A DNA stretch of 64,000 nucleotides from Photobacterium sp. TLY01 (GTDB taxonomy: Bacteria; Pseudomonadota; Gammaproteobacteria; Enterobacterales; Vibrionaceae), in assembly GCF_021432065.1 (NCBI RefSeq), contig NZ_CP090365.1, forward strand, positions 558,001 to 622,000. Reading direction: 5' to 3'. Of the stretch, positions 43,029-52,504 are shown piece after piece (position 1 is the first letter of the stretch; each line of letters opens with the position of its first letter). A model generated the notes under the pieces. The model was not told where the DNA came from. It made no database searches and worked only from the letters and a program-made list of their open reading frames with translations. A program made the position numbers and the translations under genes.

Positions 43029-43628
43029 CTATTGCCAGTCAGGGCTAGGGGGCGCACTGGGATGAACCGCACACAGCCCTTTCCAGTCTTCAAGATCTTG
43101 TTCTGGTTTTTCTTGTCGGAATTGTGCGTAAAGGGCGATTCCTTGCTGATCTTCCAGAATATCAACCTGAATGCCTTTTTCCCGTAACAGGTTTTCGTTC
43201 CCTGAGGCATTGGTCACATCGCCGACGACAACCCGCTGGAATCCACGCATGTATAAGAGCGTCGCGCAGATGTCGCAAGGACTCAGGCTGGTAAACAAGG
43301 TGGTCTGGCTGAAATCTATCCGGCCAGCATCGCGTATCGCAGAGGTTTCACCGTGGTTGTACGGGTGATCTTCCTGAACCAGCGTGTTGTGGCCTTTACC
43401 GACTATGTGTCCGGTCTGGTTATGGATGATCACCGCTCCAATCGGACAGCCCCCTTCGTCGTAGCTTTTTTGTGCCAGCAGGACAGCAATGCGCATGTAG
43501 TCAGCATCGGATAATTTGCTTACGAAATCCTGGTCCATGAGCACAGGCAAACTGGTCGTTGGCATATGGGCGATCGCGCAAAGCGCGGCTTCATTGATAT
43601 CTGAGTGCTGATTCAGCAGGGTCGTCAT
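43029..43628 (-). CDS. Cytosine-deaminase-like nucleoside deaminase
   Basis: A 199-residue zinc deaminase of the CDA superfamily. The zinc site is HGETSAIRDAGRID (HxE) and LSPCDICATLLYM (PCxxC). The continuation FQRVVVGDVTNASGNENLLR closely recalls yeast-type cytosine deaminase rather than bacterial CodA. About 45 N-terminal residues precede the core. ATG 43628 is favoured over 43634 because GAGAG is then correctly spaced. It may convert cytosine or a related base and probably shares a transcript with the GNAT gene downstream. Confidence 0.82.
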   Translation of the reverse strand: MTTLLNQHSDINEAALCAIAHMPTTSLPVLMDQDFVSKLSDADYMRIAVLLAQKSYDEGGCPIGAVIIHNQTGHIVGKGHNTLVQEDHPYNHGETSAIRDAGRIDFSQTTLFTSLSPCDICATLLYMRGFQRVVVGDVTNASGNENLLREKGIQVDILEDQQGIALYAQFRQEKPEQDLEDWKGLCAVHPSAPPSPDWQ

Positions 43629-44590
43629 AACCATCTCTCTGTTCCAAGATTGAGTTTCGAAAGTATAACTCTGATTTTGCAGATTATTTCAGTTCATTTA
43701 TTGCTCATTTGCTCGGGCTCACATTATTGGACAATGCGAAAGTTTTGATGGCGAGTTTTTTGGACGCGCTGACTTTGTCACATGGAGCAATGCGCGAAAA
43801 AATGGAAGAGTACTGTGAAAGCAGGCTAGCCGGTGAGGGGCAATTAAAACACACATCGGCTTTGAATATGATTAAGTCAGGCATGGTTCGGGTATGGTTG
43901 TCATTGAAATGTTAGGGTTATATTGACGTGGCTTGATTTGTCATCATTTCAGGATGAAACGCTAAAGGGGAAGTGGACAGTATTTATGGTTTTCTCAATA
44001 TTGGCAATGAAAACACACCAATGATTCTGTGCGTAAACTGAAGCTAATAAAAAGAAGGTGATTTTATTTGTTTATCTTTGTTTGCAACCTTTAAAGAAGG
44101 GAAAGTAAAGGTCTTGCATAAGTCATTAAACTTCATGTGTTTTTATTGTTTCATCTGATTTCAGTAAATGAAATGTGATATCAGGCCTGAAATGTTGGAG
44201 TTTCATGTAAATGATTGTTTTTAATGGTTAATGCTGGGGTGGTGTTTTTCTTTGTCTGAAGGTCGTTTTTATTTTTCAGTGAACAAATACATTATTTACA
44301 ATGTTAAAGGTAAATAATGATTTTAAGCTTTGTTATTGGTCTAAGTTTAGTGGCTATTTTAATTTTAATGAAATTCATTCGATACATTAATCTGTATTTT
44401 GTATTTTCACCATTGTTTTATTTTGATTTCTTTGCTTGATATTCTGCTTTTCATGTTTGATGAGCTTTTTTATTCTTGTTTTTAGTGGCGTGTATATGGT
44501 GGCCTATAGTTATCAATGCGAGAACAGTTGGCTATTGACATAATTTCGCATTACTGACCACTCTACGAATATTAATAAACAGGATACAGA
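43629..44590. other. Long AT-rich gene desert upstream of the protease gene
   Basis: Nearly a kilobase with no convincing gene. The right two thirds are strikingly AT-rich, like promoter-proximal or horizontally acquired DNA. One short frame (43709-43915) lacks a good start and I do not accept it. The stretch may hold the regulatory region of the interrupted protease. Confidence 0.5.
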
Positions 44591-45041
44591 ATGATGAAAA
44601 GGAATCTGGTGTTTATTGCACTTGCGGGTCTTTTTATAAATAACGCACATGCAAATGACCTGAATAATTTTGTAAAAATGAATGAAGAAGCCACTTTTAT
44701 TGAAGGCGACAATGTAGTTCATGTCCCGGAAGCCAATGAATATTCATTGCAACAAGACTACTCTTTGGCAGAAAGGGCGGCAGCGATGGGGGCTGTAGCC
44801 GTCTCTGCCGATGGAACCCAATTTAAAGCTGATCTATCGGAAGAAACTCTGGCGCTCTTGGAGCAAGCGGTCAAAATTATGCAAGAGCAAGGATTTGACT
44901 CGAGTGTTTTCTCGACCGAGCCTCACGAAGCGACAGTGCCGGCACTTCCGAACGATGTGATATCACCACTGAAAGTAATCGGTGCGGATAATCGCGTAAA
45001 AGTGACGAATACAACGTCGGTACCGCATTTGTATAATGGCC

Positions 45042-45051
45042 GGATTGCTGT
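45042..45051 (+). repeat. Target-site duplication, left copy
   Basis: GGATTGCTGT immediately before the element; the identical 10 bases follow it at 46247-46256. A 10-bp duplication fits ISAs1-family transposition. Confidence 0.93.
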
Positions 45052-46246
45052 CAGGGCGGGAGCATACTTTGCTCACTTTATAGCCCGAAGAAAACTCTTG
45101 TCCGATAATCATCGCTCCAAGCAGCCTTTTTCAGTTTTACTTTTTGGCTTGGGGCGCCACAGTCACACTGTTTTAGCATGTTCATTACAAAACGCCTGAA
45201 TAGCGCTATATTTTCAACCGCACCATCTAGGGTTATTCGTGAGCTATCTTCTTTTAAAACAACATCTAACACATAATGCTGGCTGTTCTCTATACGCCAA
45301 TGCTGACGAATATAATGCCCGAGAAGCTTATGCTTTGGTGACAATGAACTCACGTAATAAGACGTTTCGACGCTACCTTTACCTTTGATAACACGATGCC
45401 GCTCCACGGCGATGATACTTCGAACCGTCGGCCACTTTTCTTTCAAATCGTCGGGTAAATTGGCCTTCAGCTGAAAAACATACCGCTCTTCTTTACGACC
45501 ATGTTGCTCTTGAACAATTTCTGTAACAACTTGCTCTTTTTGTGCGTCGAATACCGCCTGAAACTGAGAAACAACGGCTTCACGAAGCTTTGGCTGGTTG
45601 TTTTTCACTTGAACGACAATGTGCGCTTTTTTCTCTGAAATTTTTTCGAGAGTTTCGCGCTGACAATGCAAAGCGTCGAGCGTGATGATACTTCCTTTTA
45701 CATTAATTATATCAAGTAGTTGCCTCACAACACTGATTTCACCATTTTTGCTTTCAGTTGGCTTTTGGCTAAGGACTAAACCACGTTCAGTATCGTAGGC
45801 AGTGACGAGCTGTAAGGCGTTTTTCTTATCGCCACGATAGGCACCACGCAGTACCTTGCCATCAAAAGCGATGACTGGCTTGTTTTGAGTCGTTCGCTGG
45901 TCATTAATCCAAAGAGCGAGTGCTTCAAGTAATGACTCTGCCACCACCGAACGTAATATGCGAGCAATGGTATGTCGGCGCGGGATACCATGTGTAAACG
46001 GGCGGTACTTTCGCAACCAGTGAAGCTTCTCATCACCATAAGTTTCAATGTCTTGCCAGCCTTCACAACCTGATGTGATGGCACTGATAACAAGGAAGAT
46101 GACATCAACAAGATCATGCTTTCGATTAATGTCAGAGCGGTTTTCTGTCACCACAGAAAGATATTCAATAAGGTTCAATTTCGTAGGCTAGTTAAGAGTT
46201 TACGTTTATTAGATCATAGTTTTTAACAAAGTGCGATCCCGCCCTG
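45052..46246 (-). mobile_element. Intact ISAs1-family insertion sequence (1195 bp)
   Basis: The element is bounded by terminal inverted repeats: CAGGGCGGGAGCATACTTTG at the left end and CAGGGCGGGATCGCACTTTG at the right end read inwards, matching at 17 of 20 positions. It is flanked by a perfect 10-bp target duplication and carries one intact transposase gene on the minus strand, so it is probably a recent insertion that could still move. Confidence 0.95.
45078..46178 (-). CDS. ISAs1-family transposase
   Basis: A 366-residue DDE transposase, apparently full length. An N-terminal DDE_Tnp_1-associated segment (FLVISAITSGCEGWQDIETY) is followed by the catalytic blocks VIAFDGKVLRGAY, SIITLDALHCQRET and QHWRIENSQHYVLDVVLKED. 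No stop or frameshift is seen, in contrast to the decayed relative at 39463. It occupies almost the whole element and is read against the interrupted protease gene. Confidence 0.94.
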   Translation of the reverse strand: MNLIEYLSVVTENRSDINRKHDLVDVIFLVISAITSGCEGWQDIETYGDEKLHWLRKYRPFTHGIPRRHTIARILRSVVAESLLEALALWINDQRTTQNKPVIAFDGKVLRGAYRGDKKNALQLVTAYDTERGLVLSQKPTESKNGEISVVRQLLDIINVKGSIITLDALHCQRETLEKISEKKAHIVVQVKNNQPKLREAVVSQFQAVFDAQKEQVVTEIVQEQHGRKEERYVFQLKANLPDDLKEKWPTVRSIIAVERHRVIKGKGSVETSYYVSSLSPKHKLLGHYIRQHWRIENSQHYVLDVVLKEDSSRITLDGAVENIALFRRFVMNMLKQCDCGAPSQKVKLKKAAWSDDYRTRVFFGL

Positions 46247-46256
46247 GGATTGCTGT
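46247..46256 (+). repeat. Target-site duplication, right copy
   Basis: GGATTGCTGT identical to 45042-45051, directly after the element's right inverted repeat. Confidence 0.93.
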
Positions 46257-46807
46257 GGGTTGTACGGGAACACTAATCACGAAAACACACGTGTTAACGG
46301 CTGGTCATTGTGTTTCCAATGGTTCCGGAACCTGGTATAAATCACTGAATTTTACTGCCGGTCAAAATGGTTCGTATAAGCCCTGGGGAACGACGACCTG
46401 GAAAAATGCCGTCACGACCACAGCCTGGCACAATAACGGTGATACAAATTATGACTATGCCATTATTGTTCTTAATAGCGCACCTCATGGTGGTCATTCA
46501 GGTTGGGGAACCTATTCTGACGGTACACATAGCGTAACGGGGTATCCTGGTGATAAACCGACAGGCACAATGTGGACAGATTCCGGCTCGACCTCTGCCA
46601 TATCGAGCTACAGGGTTTGTTATACGCTCGATACAGCTGGCGGCCAAAGTGGCAGTGGTATTAAAGACAGTAATAATTATGTCAGAGGTATACATACCAC
46701 AGGTTCTACAACGAGAAACTGCGGTACACGTTTGACCAGTACTGTTTACAATACGCTCAAAAGCTGGATTGCCAATAATCCTTAAATCATCCGAAAAGAC
46801 ACTTTTC

Positions 46808-46840
46808 ATGAAGCTCAACATTGTTGGGCTTCATTATTGA
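46808..46840 (+). terminator. Hairpin after the protease gene
   Basis: ATGAAGCTCAAC pairs with GTTGGGCTTCAT across a 3-base loop, with one T-G pair, 22 bases after the protease stop. The T-tract is poor, so terminator strength is uncertain. Confidence 0.6.
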
Positions 46841-46849
46841 GAAAATGAC

Positions 46850-47110
46850 ATGAAAAAATGCATTGCGATTGTACTTTTTATGATGATACAAGCCTGTTCC
46901 ACAACAGATAATTGGAAGCGAGTGATGATTTTGGGGAGTGCTGAAGCAAACGATCCGGTACTTGCTCAAGTTCAGTTGCTTGAAAAAAATGGTGAGGTTA
47001 AAGATGTCACAGTACTCGAATCATTTCCGGTTCAGATATGGCTAACCGCTTCTGATGAAACAATAGATGCGTTGCAAAATATGCCTCGAAAAACGGTTTC
47101 AGACCAATGA
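46850..47110 (+). CDS. Small putative lipoprotein
   Basis: An 86-residue protein from ATG 46850 with GAGAAAA upstream. The N-terminus MKKCIAIVLFMMIQACSTTD carries a lipoprotein-like signal with a cysteine at residue 16, followed by a short soluble domain. No family is recognised. It lies 64 bases downstream of the protease gene on the same strand and could be a partner or inhibitor anchored in the envelope, but this is speculation. Confidence 0.55.
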   Translation: MKKCIAIVLFMMIQACSTTDNWKRVMILGSAEANDPVLAQVQLLEKNGEVKDVTVLESFPVQIWLTASDETIDALQNMPRKTVSDQ

Positions 47111-47198
47111 GTATTTTCTGATTCTTCCTGTGTAATGGAAAGTGGCAATACAAACAAGTCATTGCAGTACAGTGTAACGCCACCTCCATTGCGATATT

Positions 47199-47585
47199 TC
47201 AGGCAATCTTTTTCTGTATCTTATTTACCTGCTCTGACAATACTGCCATATCGGTTTGTTTATTACCTTTTGCAACGCTAATCCACTGAAGTCCGGTTTC
47301 GTCTGCGTGCTCGAATTCAATCTGCAGCTCATATTTACGTGCAGTGGCTAAAGCGGCCAGCGCGCCAGTGATAAACCCGAACGGCATGAATATCCAAGCG
47401 ATCCCTGAAGGCTCTATGAACCCTATGACGCTGGAAACGATCATGCCGATAATGAGTACTCTGAGCAGGTGATCTTTCAGTGTATTTACTTTTACTCTCG
47501 CATTTTTAATTCTTGATAATCTGTATTGATCGCTTCCATAAGTGAAATACTGACTACATATTGAAAATTTTTGGGCAGAGTCCAT
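47199..47585 (-). CDS. DUF6232-like membrane protein
   Basis: A 128-residue protein starting at ATG 47585 (MDSAQKFSICSQYFTYGSDQ), with two adjacent hydrophobic segments (LLRVLIIGMIVSSVIGFIEP and GIAWIFMPFGFITGALAAL) and a C-terminal soluble part. This layout and the opening resemble the DUF6232 family. Function is unknown. A frame extension to 47645 lacks support. Confidence 0.6.
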   Translation of the reverse strand: MDSAQKFSICSQYFTYGSDQYRLSRIKNARVKVNTLKDHLLRVLIIGMIVSSVIGFIEPSGIAWIFMPFGFITGALAALATARKYELQIEFEHADETGLQWISVAKGNKQTDMAVLSEQVNKIQKKIA

Positions 47586-47680
47586 TTTTGTCTCTTTTTC
47601 TTTATTGTTGATTGATGACGGCGAACGGACGGGGAAATAAACCATGATGGCAGTTTCGGTACGTCCCCGTTTACTTGAAA

Positions 47681-48016
47681 TCAGTTATTGACGTGCATGA
47701 GAACCGCAAAAATGTAAGCGCCCAGTATGATGGCCCAGAACCTGACGAGTGCATGGCTGATTTTTCCTTTTGGATTGGCTGCACAAAGCCATAGTGAACG
47801 AACGGCAAATATGCCAAATGCTGAAAGAATAAAAGAAAAGAAGACGGTGTGAATTGCGACATGATTGAAATACATCAAACCCGACTTAACCAGAAAAAGC
47901 AGCGCAAGGCTTACCCCGATACTGACCACTAGTGTTAGGGCAAGTCCGCCTAAACTGACCAAAACGACGGCTTTCCAGACAGCAATCTGACCGTTCCAGG
48001 CTTGCTTAATAAACAT
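47681..48016 (-). CDS. Hypothetical membrane protein
   Basis: A 111-residue protein from ATG 48016 with three hydrophobic segments (VVLVSLGGLALTLVVSIGVS, VFFSFILSAFGIFAVRSLWL, FWAIILGAYIFAVLMHV). It begins MFIKQAWNGQIAVWK, which recalls small conserved inner-membrane proteins of marine gammaproteobacteria. No function can be given. Confidence 0.6.
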   Translation of the reverse strand: MFIKQAWNGQIAVWKAVVLVSLGGLALTLVVSIGVSLALLFLVKSGLMYFNHVAIHTVFFSFILSAFGIFAVRSLWLCAANPKGKISHALVRFWAIILGAYIFAVLMHVNN

Positions 48017-48261
48017 CTTGTTTCCCGTGCAATGGATGTCAACCCGAGTAAATAATCCATAATTTGGCCGCATTATCCTGATTTATTGCAACTTTTCATG
48101 TATTTCGTGCTGAATGGTTTCATTTTTGTGCGCTTACGCAACATGTTGCTTTTTTTGGGGGGTGGGGGATAAATGTCCGGCGGGCCATCATACACCGCAA
48201 GGACATCTTCTTTGTTCGTGATAATCGGGACAAGTCGCCTGCAGCGCAAAACCTGTTTTAT

Positions 48262-48600
48262 TCATCCCAAACGGTGTGCCCACTTTCCCTTGTTTTCTCG
48301 TTCGCAATTTTCTTCGGTGTCATACGCGATCTGGGCAGACGGCTTGCTCAGGCGGATGCCAATCGTTGCTAGTTTTGTCACGATGAAGGCGTCGAGCCCA
48401 GGTTTGCCTGCCTCATAAAAATGTGACAGGTTCGTATTGGTATCGAATACGCAAACCACTTTCAGGCTTTCGGGAAAGTGCGAATAATCGACCAGATGGG
48501 TCAGCCACTGAAAGCCGGGGTAAGCCGCCAGCGCATGGTCACACACTTCGGTCAGTACGATTCTGATTTGATTGTCCGTTTTTTTATCGGTCTTTCGCAT
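48262..48600 (-). CDS. Conserved hypothetical protein (often mislabelled Fis-family regulator)
   Basis: A 112-residue soluble protein from ATG 48600, beginning MRKTDKKTDNQIRIVLTEVC and containing PGFQWLTHLVDYSHFPESLK and VVCVFDTN, ending DTEENCERENKGKWAHRLG. I recall close relatives across Vibrio and Pseudomonas, frequently named Fis-family regulators without visible helix-turn-helix support. The function is unknown. Confidence 0.65.
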   Translation of the reverse strand: MRKTDKKTDNQIRIVLTEVCDHALAAYPGFQWLTHLVDYSHFPESLKVVCVFDTNTNLSHFYEAGKPGLDAFIVTKLATIGIRLSKPSAQIAYDTEENCERENKGKWAHRLG

Positions 48601-48708
48601 GTTTGTCTCGTTGAGGGCGGTAAGTTGGATGTTTTGTTTACCGCACTGTTTGCCGGAAGGACGATACGTTAACGTTTTGAACAGCACAATAAAAGTGCCA
48701 GTAGGGTT

Positions 48709-49017
48709 TCAGTTGTCCGGTTTCTCGTAGCTGGCGATGAGGGTCGTGGCCCGGACCGACGGCGTAAAATAGTGTTGTTTTACCGTGAGATACTCTTTGT
48801 CGTGAAAGAATTGATTTTTCATGTCTTCACTGGGAAAGCGAATTGAGAAAACACGATTGATGGATGCGGATACCTGCGAAATCAATACTTCTGAGACTTT
48901 AAAATCGTAGCCAAAGCTGCCGTGATAGCGCGATAAAATGGGGGCTATTTCGCGTCTGTATTGTGCGTAAATTTCATCATTCGCGACATCAAGCGCGAGC
49001 AGCATTTCAAAAGACAT
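48709..49017 (-). CDS. DUF1330/ferredoxin-like alpha-beta barrel protein
   Basis: A 102-residue protein starting at ATG 49017 with AAGGAAA upstream. It has the alternating pattern of a dimeric alpha-beta barrel (FEMLLALDVANDEIYAQYRR, then VFSIRFPSEDMKNQFFHD), consistent with the DUF1330 group of small proteins. No catalytic residues can be picked out. A longer frame to 49122 is open but unsupported. Confidence 0.6.
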   Translation of the reverse strand: MSFEMLLALDVANDEIYAQYRREIAPILSRYHGSFGYDFKVSEVLISQVSASINRVFSIRFPSEDMKNQFFHDKEYLTVKQHYFTPSVRATTLIASYEKPDN

Positions 49018-49309
49018 GGGATTTCCTTTTCTGTGTGTGTCTGAAACCCTAGAGTAATCCTTCGGGAAAGCATAGCCGGTTGAGTGAAGATTCAGAGTTT
49101 GCTCAAGGAATACCTTGGGCATTATCCGGAATGTGAACAGGACCGGCTGTGTCTTGATGAAAGCAGCGGCTGTTCCGTTGGAAACGATTGCTCATGATCC
49201 GTTGCGTACTCATAGCTTGCTCCTATCTGAACAATCCGTGATTTCAATTACCCTGCCTGAACAACTTTAGGTACTCTTTATCTAATTTAAATCAGTTGGT
49301 TAGCAGTTT

Positions 49310-50185
49310 ATGAATCAGAAGACAGCATTAGTGGTGGAAGGCGGTGCGATGCGGGGTATTTTTGCCAGCGGGGTACTGGATGCCTTTATGGACGACAACT
49401 ATAACCCTTACGATCTGGCCATTGGTGTTTCAGCGGGCGCATCGAACTTGCTGGGGTATCTGGCAAATCAGCCCAAGCGCAGTTATCGCGTGATTACGCA
49501 GTTAGCAACCGACAAGCGGTTTTACAATCCTGCTCGTTTTCTGAAAGGTGGCAATTTGGTGGATGTGCGGTGGCTGATCGATGAATCATTGCGGCTTTAT
49601 CCACTTGATCAGCACAAACTGTTCGGGAAAACTGCGCTGATTGCTGCAGCCACCAATATCAACACGGGCACGGCTGATTATTACAACGTGAGCCCATCTA
49701 ACGTCAGCGATGTGATGGAAGCGACCAGCGCGCTGCCGATCGCCTATAAAGCGACACCCTGTTTTGCTGGTGGCTGTTATACCGATGGTGGCGTAGCAGA
49801 TTCGATCCCGGTGCGGGAGGCCTACCGCCGCGGTGCAAGGGATATCACAGTGATTTTGTCACATCCGCTCAGCTATCAGATGAAACCGGCAAAATACCCC
49901 TGGATGATGAAAAAAGTCTTTGCCCGTCAGCCACAGATAGCTTCGGCCATGATCAAACGTGCTGATAACTATAACGCTTCGCTGGAATTCATCCGTCAAC
50001 CGCCGGCAGATGCCACAATTCGGGTCATTGCGCCACCTGAGAACTTTAGCGTGAAGCGTTTGACCATGCGTAAATCCGCCCTGGATGAAGGCTATCAGAT
50101 GGGCCTCAAAGAAGGCATGCTGCATATTCATCGCCGGAAGTCACTGAATGGGGCGCATGATGAAAACTGTCAGTTTTGCCTGTGA
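49310..50185 (+). CDS. Patatin-like phospholipase
   Basis: A 291-residue hydrolase of the patatin family. The oxyanion loop is EGGAMRGIF, the nucleophile is Ser41 in GVSAGAS, and the catalytic aspartate is Asp159 in YTDGGVADSIPV. No signal peptide is present; relatives are YjjU-like cytoplasmic or membrane-associated lipid hydrolases. It appears to be transcribed alone. The exact lipid substrate is unknown. Confidence 0.88.
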   Translation: MNQKTALVVEGGAMRGIFASGVLDAFMDDNYNPYDLAIGVSAGASNLLGYLANQPKRSYRVITQLATDKRFYNPARFLKGGNLVDVRWLIDESLRLYPLDQHKLFGKTALIAAATNINTGTADYYNVSPSNVSDVMEATSALPIAYKATPCFAGGCYTDGGVADSIPVREAYRRGARDITVILSHPLSYQMKPAKYPWMMKKVFARQPQIASAMIKRADNYNASLEFIRQPPADATIRVIAPPENFSVKRLTMRKSALDEGYQMGLKEGMLHIHRRKSLNGAHDENCQFCL

Positions 50186-50310
50186 GAAGCAGTTTCATCA
50201 CAATCAAGGCTAAAAAATCATGTAACTGAGAGTTACATATGGTCTTTTTCACCCGAATGATTTCAAATTGAGTGTAAATGACTCAATCACATGTTTACCT
50301 GAGGAAAATG

Positions 50311-51150
50311 ATGTTCCCTTTAGTTTCAACATCTTGGCTGGCAAGGAAAAGCGGATCGCCAAATCTGGTGATTCTGGATGCTTCCATGAAAAGCGTGACG
50401 GGTGATCATGCCGATTTTTCCTCACGGCAGTATATCCCCGGCGCCATCGTGTTTGATCTTGAGCGGCAGTTTTCTGATGTTGCTTGTTCGCTGCCTCATA
50501 CCGCACCGGATTATGAAGCATTTCAGCGAGAAGTCTCCAAACTGGGGATTGAGTCGGATTCTGTGATTGTCATTTACGATGCAAAAGGTATTTACTCAGC
50601 GCCTCGGGCCTGGTGGCTGTTTAAGCTGATGGGGCACGAGCAGGTCTATGTGCTGGACGGCGGTTTGCCCAAGTGGATCGCTGAAGGCAGGGCTGTCGTC
50701 GCTTCTCCTGTCATTCCTGAGAGTGGAAACGGTGGCAACAACGGTTGGCAGGGGGAGTATCGAACCACGTGGATTGCTGACTGGCGAGCACTGGCAGCAA
50801 AAGCCGGTCTGCCGGGGCATCATGTTATCGATGTGCGTTCCGCTGGGCGGTTTTCTGGTCAACAGCCAGAGCCACGTCCAGAACTGAGAAGCGGGCATAT
50901 TCCCCATGCGATAAACCTTCCGTTCGCCTGTTTCATTGAAGACGGTCAGTATAAAGATCCAGATAAATTACAGGCGTTATTTTCCCAAAAGCAGGTGTTC
51001 GCCGATGACCGGCTGTACTTCAGCTGTGGCTCCGGCGTAACTGCCTGCATTGGACTGTTGGCCGCTTATCTGTGCGGGTACAGAAACCTGTCGGTTTATG
51101 ATGGCTCCTGGGCGGAGTGGGGGCAGCGAACCGATTTACCCGTTGCCTAG
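50311..51150 (+). CDS. Two-domain rhodanese-type sulfurtransferase
   Basis: A 279-residue protein with two rhodanese domains. The first (about 1-140) is non-catalytic. The second carries the active-site loop CGSGVTAC with cysteine near residue 239; CG-SG is the mark of 3-mercaptopyruvate sulfurtransferases (SseA type) rather than thiosulfate rhodanese. ATG 50311 is best spaced from GAGG; ATG 50308 and 50278 are possible. It would transfer sulfur from mercaptopyruvate to a thiophilic acceptor. Confidence 0.87.
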   Translation: MFPLVSTSWLARKSGSPNLVILDASMKSVTGDHADFSSRQYIPGAIVFDLERQFSDVACSLPHTAPDYEAFQREVSKLGIESDSVIVIYDAKGIYSAPRAWWLFKLMGHEQVYVLDGGLPKWIAEGRAVVASPVIPESGNGGNNGWQGEYRTTWIADWRALAAKAGLPGHHVIDVRSAGRFSGQQPEPRPELRSGHIPHAINLPFACFIEDGQYKDPDKLQALFSQKQVFADDRLYFSCGSGVTACIGLLAAYLCGYRNLSVYDGSWAEWGQRTDLPVA

Positions 51151-51175
51151 AGTCTCGGTTCGCTGATGATGGCGT

Positions 51176-52411
51176 TTAAGAGATGACCTGATAAGCCTGG
51201 ATTTTAGGCAGTTTCAGGGAGATCAGGGTGGTGAGGGCGAGAAAGACGAAAGACACCCACAGGCAGGCGGACAGGCCAGCCACCTGAAAGACCCAGCCTG
51301 AGAGCACTGTGCCGATTAAACGGCCCATAGCATTGGCCATGTAGTAGAAGCCGACATCTAATGAGACGCCATCGTCTTTGGCGTAGCTGACGATCAGGTA
51401 TGAGTGCAGCGACGAATTAATCGCAAAGATGGCGCCAAAGAGCATCAGCCCACCAATGATCACCAGCTCCGGCTGCCATTGGATTTGCACCCCGTAAGCG
51501 ATACCTGCGGTAATGACAGCCAGCAGCAGCGCCCAGCGCGTTGCGGCTTGTCCGTCCGGCACTTTGCCCTGCGCCTTGCCAGTCAGCTTGGGGGCGAAGC
51601 CCTGCACAAAGCCATACGCCATCACCCAGGCTGCCATGAAGCCGCCGACCGCACTGTGATTCCAGCCAAACACCGAGCCTAGATACACAGGCAGCGCAAC
51701 CACAAACCAGACATCCCGCGCCCCGAACAGGAACATGCGGGCAGCAGAAAGGATGTTGACGCTTTCAGATTTCGAGAACATCTCGGCAAATTTGGGCTTG
51801 TTTTTCGCTTTGCCCATATCGGCTTTCAGCGTCAGGAGACTGCTGATGAACACCAGTGCCAGCACACCCGCCATGGTCAGCACTGCATTCTGGAAACCCA
51901 TGATACTGAGCAGTAAACCGCCGAGGAAGAAACCGGCACCTTTGAGGGTGTTTTTTGACCCTGTCATCAGTGCAACCCACTGGTACAGCGCACTTTGCTT
52001 GTTGTCCGGCACCAGTGTTTTGATGGCGCTTTTGGCACTCATCTTGTTGAGATCTTTAGCGATTCCCGATAGTGCCTGTGCGGCCATGACCCAAGGGATC
52101 GTCAGCATCGGGTTGGGCACGGCCAGCATCAGCAGGGCAACAATCTGCATGCCAAGACCAATGTTCATGGTCCGGTTCAGACCCAGCCGGGCGCCCAGCC
52201 AGCCGCCGACCAGGTTAGTGACCACGCCGAAAAATTCATAGAAGAGAAAGAGGGAGGCGATGGCCAGAGTGGAATAACCCAGCTCGTAAAAATAGAGCAC
52301 GACCAGCATACGCAGCGCGCCGTCGGTCACAGTGAAATTCCAGTAATTGAAGGTCACCAGCATATACTGACGGACCGGCTGGCTGAATTGCGCGAAATAT
52401 TTAGCAAACAT
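51176..52411 (-). CDS. arsJ: Organoarsenical efflux MFS transporter ArsJ
   Basis: A 411-residue transporter with about 12 membrane segments, starting at ATG 52411 (MFAKYFAQFSQPVRQYMLVT). The segment FNYWNFTVTDGALRMLVVLY and the internal KDLNKMSAKSAIK are typical of ArsJ. ArsJ exports 1-arseno-3-phosphoglycerate, the unstable product made by a dedicated glyceraldehyde-3-phosphate dehydrogenase, giving arsenate resistance. It is the last gene of the operon arsR-GAPDH-phosphatase-arsJ. Confidence 0.9.
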   Translation of the reverse strand: MFAKYFAQFSQPVRQYMLVTFNYWNFTVTDGALRMLVVLYFYELGYSTLAIASLFLFYEFFGVVTNLVGGWLGARLGLNRTMNIGLGMQIVALLMLAVPNPMLTIPWVMAAQALSGIAKDLNKMSAKSAIKTLVPDNKQSALYQWVALMTGSKNTLKGAGFFLGGLLLSIMGFQNAVLTMAGVLALVFISSLLTLKADMGKAKNKPKFAEMFSKSESVNILSAARMFLFGARDVWFVVALPVYLGSVFGWNHSAVGGFMAAWVMAYGFVQGFAPKLTGKAQGKVPDGQAATRWALLLAVITAGIAYGVQIQWQPELVIIGGLMLFGAIFAINSSLHSYLIVSYAKDDGVSLDVGFYYMANAMGRLIGTVLSGWVFQVAGLSACLWVSFVFLALTTLISLKLPKIQAYQVIS

Positions 52412-52504
52412 AGACACGACACTCGTATTGTTCGCCGTTTCGACTGCCCGCTGCGATGTAAAACCAAAGCATGTGCAGGCTGGCGAGAAACGGCGAAACA
52501 CTGT

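Larger units (their letters stand above)
44591..46785 (+). pseudogene. Secreted V8-like serine protease gene interrupted by an IS
   Basis: Two separated frames are halves of one gene. The left half starts at ATG 44591 with a signal peptide (FIALAGLFINNAHA) and a propeptide and reaches LYNGRIAV. The right half continues GCTGTLITKTHVLTAGHCV. Removing the element (45052-46246) and one 10-bp duplication leaves exactly 990 bases, 329 residues plus stop, in frame. In the restored protein the catalytic triad is His171 (AGHC), Asp220 (NYDYAII) and Ser285 (GGQSGSG), as in glutamyl endopeptidases and other S1 secreted proteases. As it stands the gene cannot make active enzyme, since the left frame runs into the element. 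Confidence 0.92.

Noticed and set aside
43709..43915. Possible 68-residue protein in the AT-rich desert
   Set aside because: It starts with TTG, has no ribosome site and no recognisable domain.
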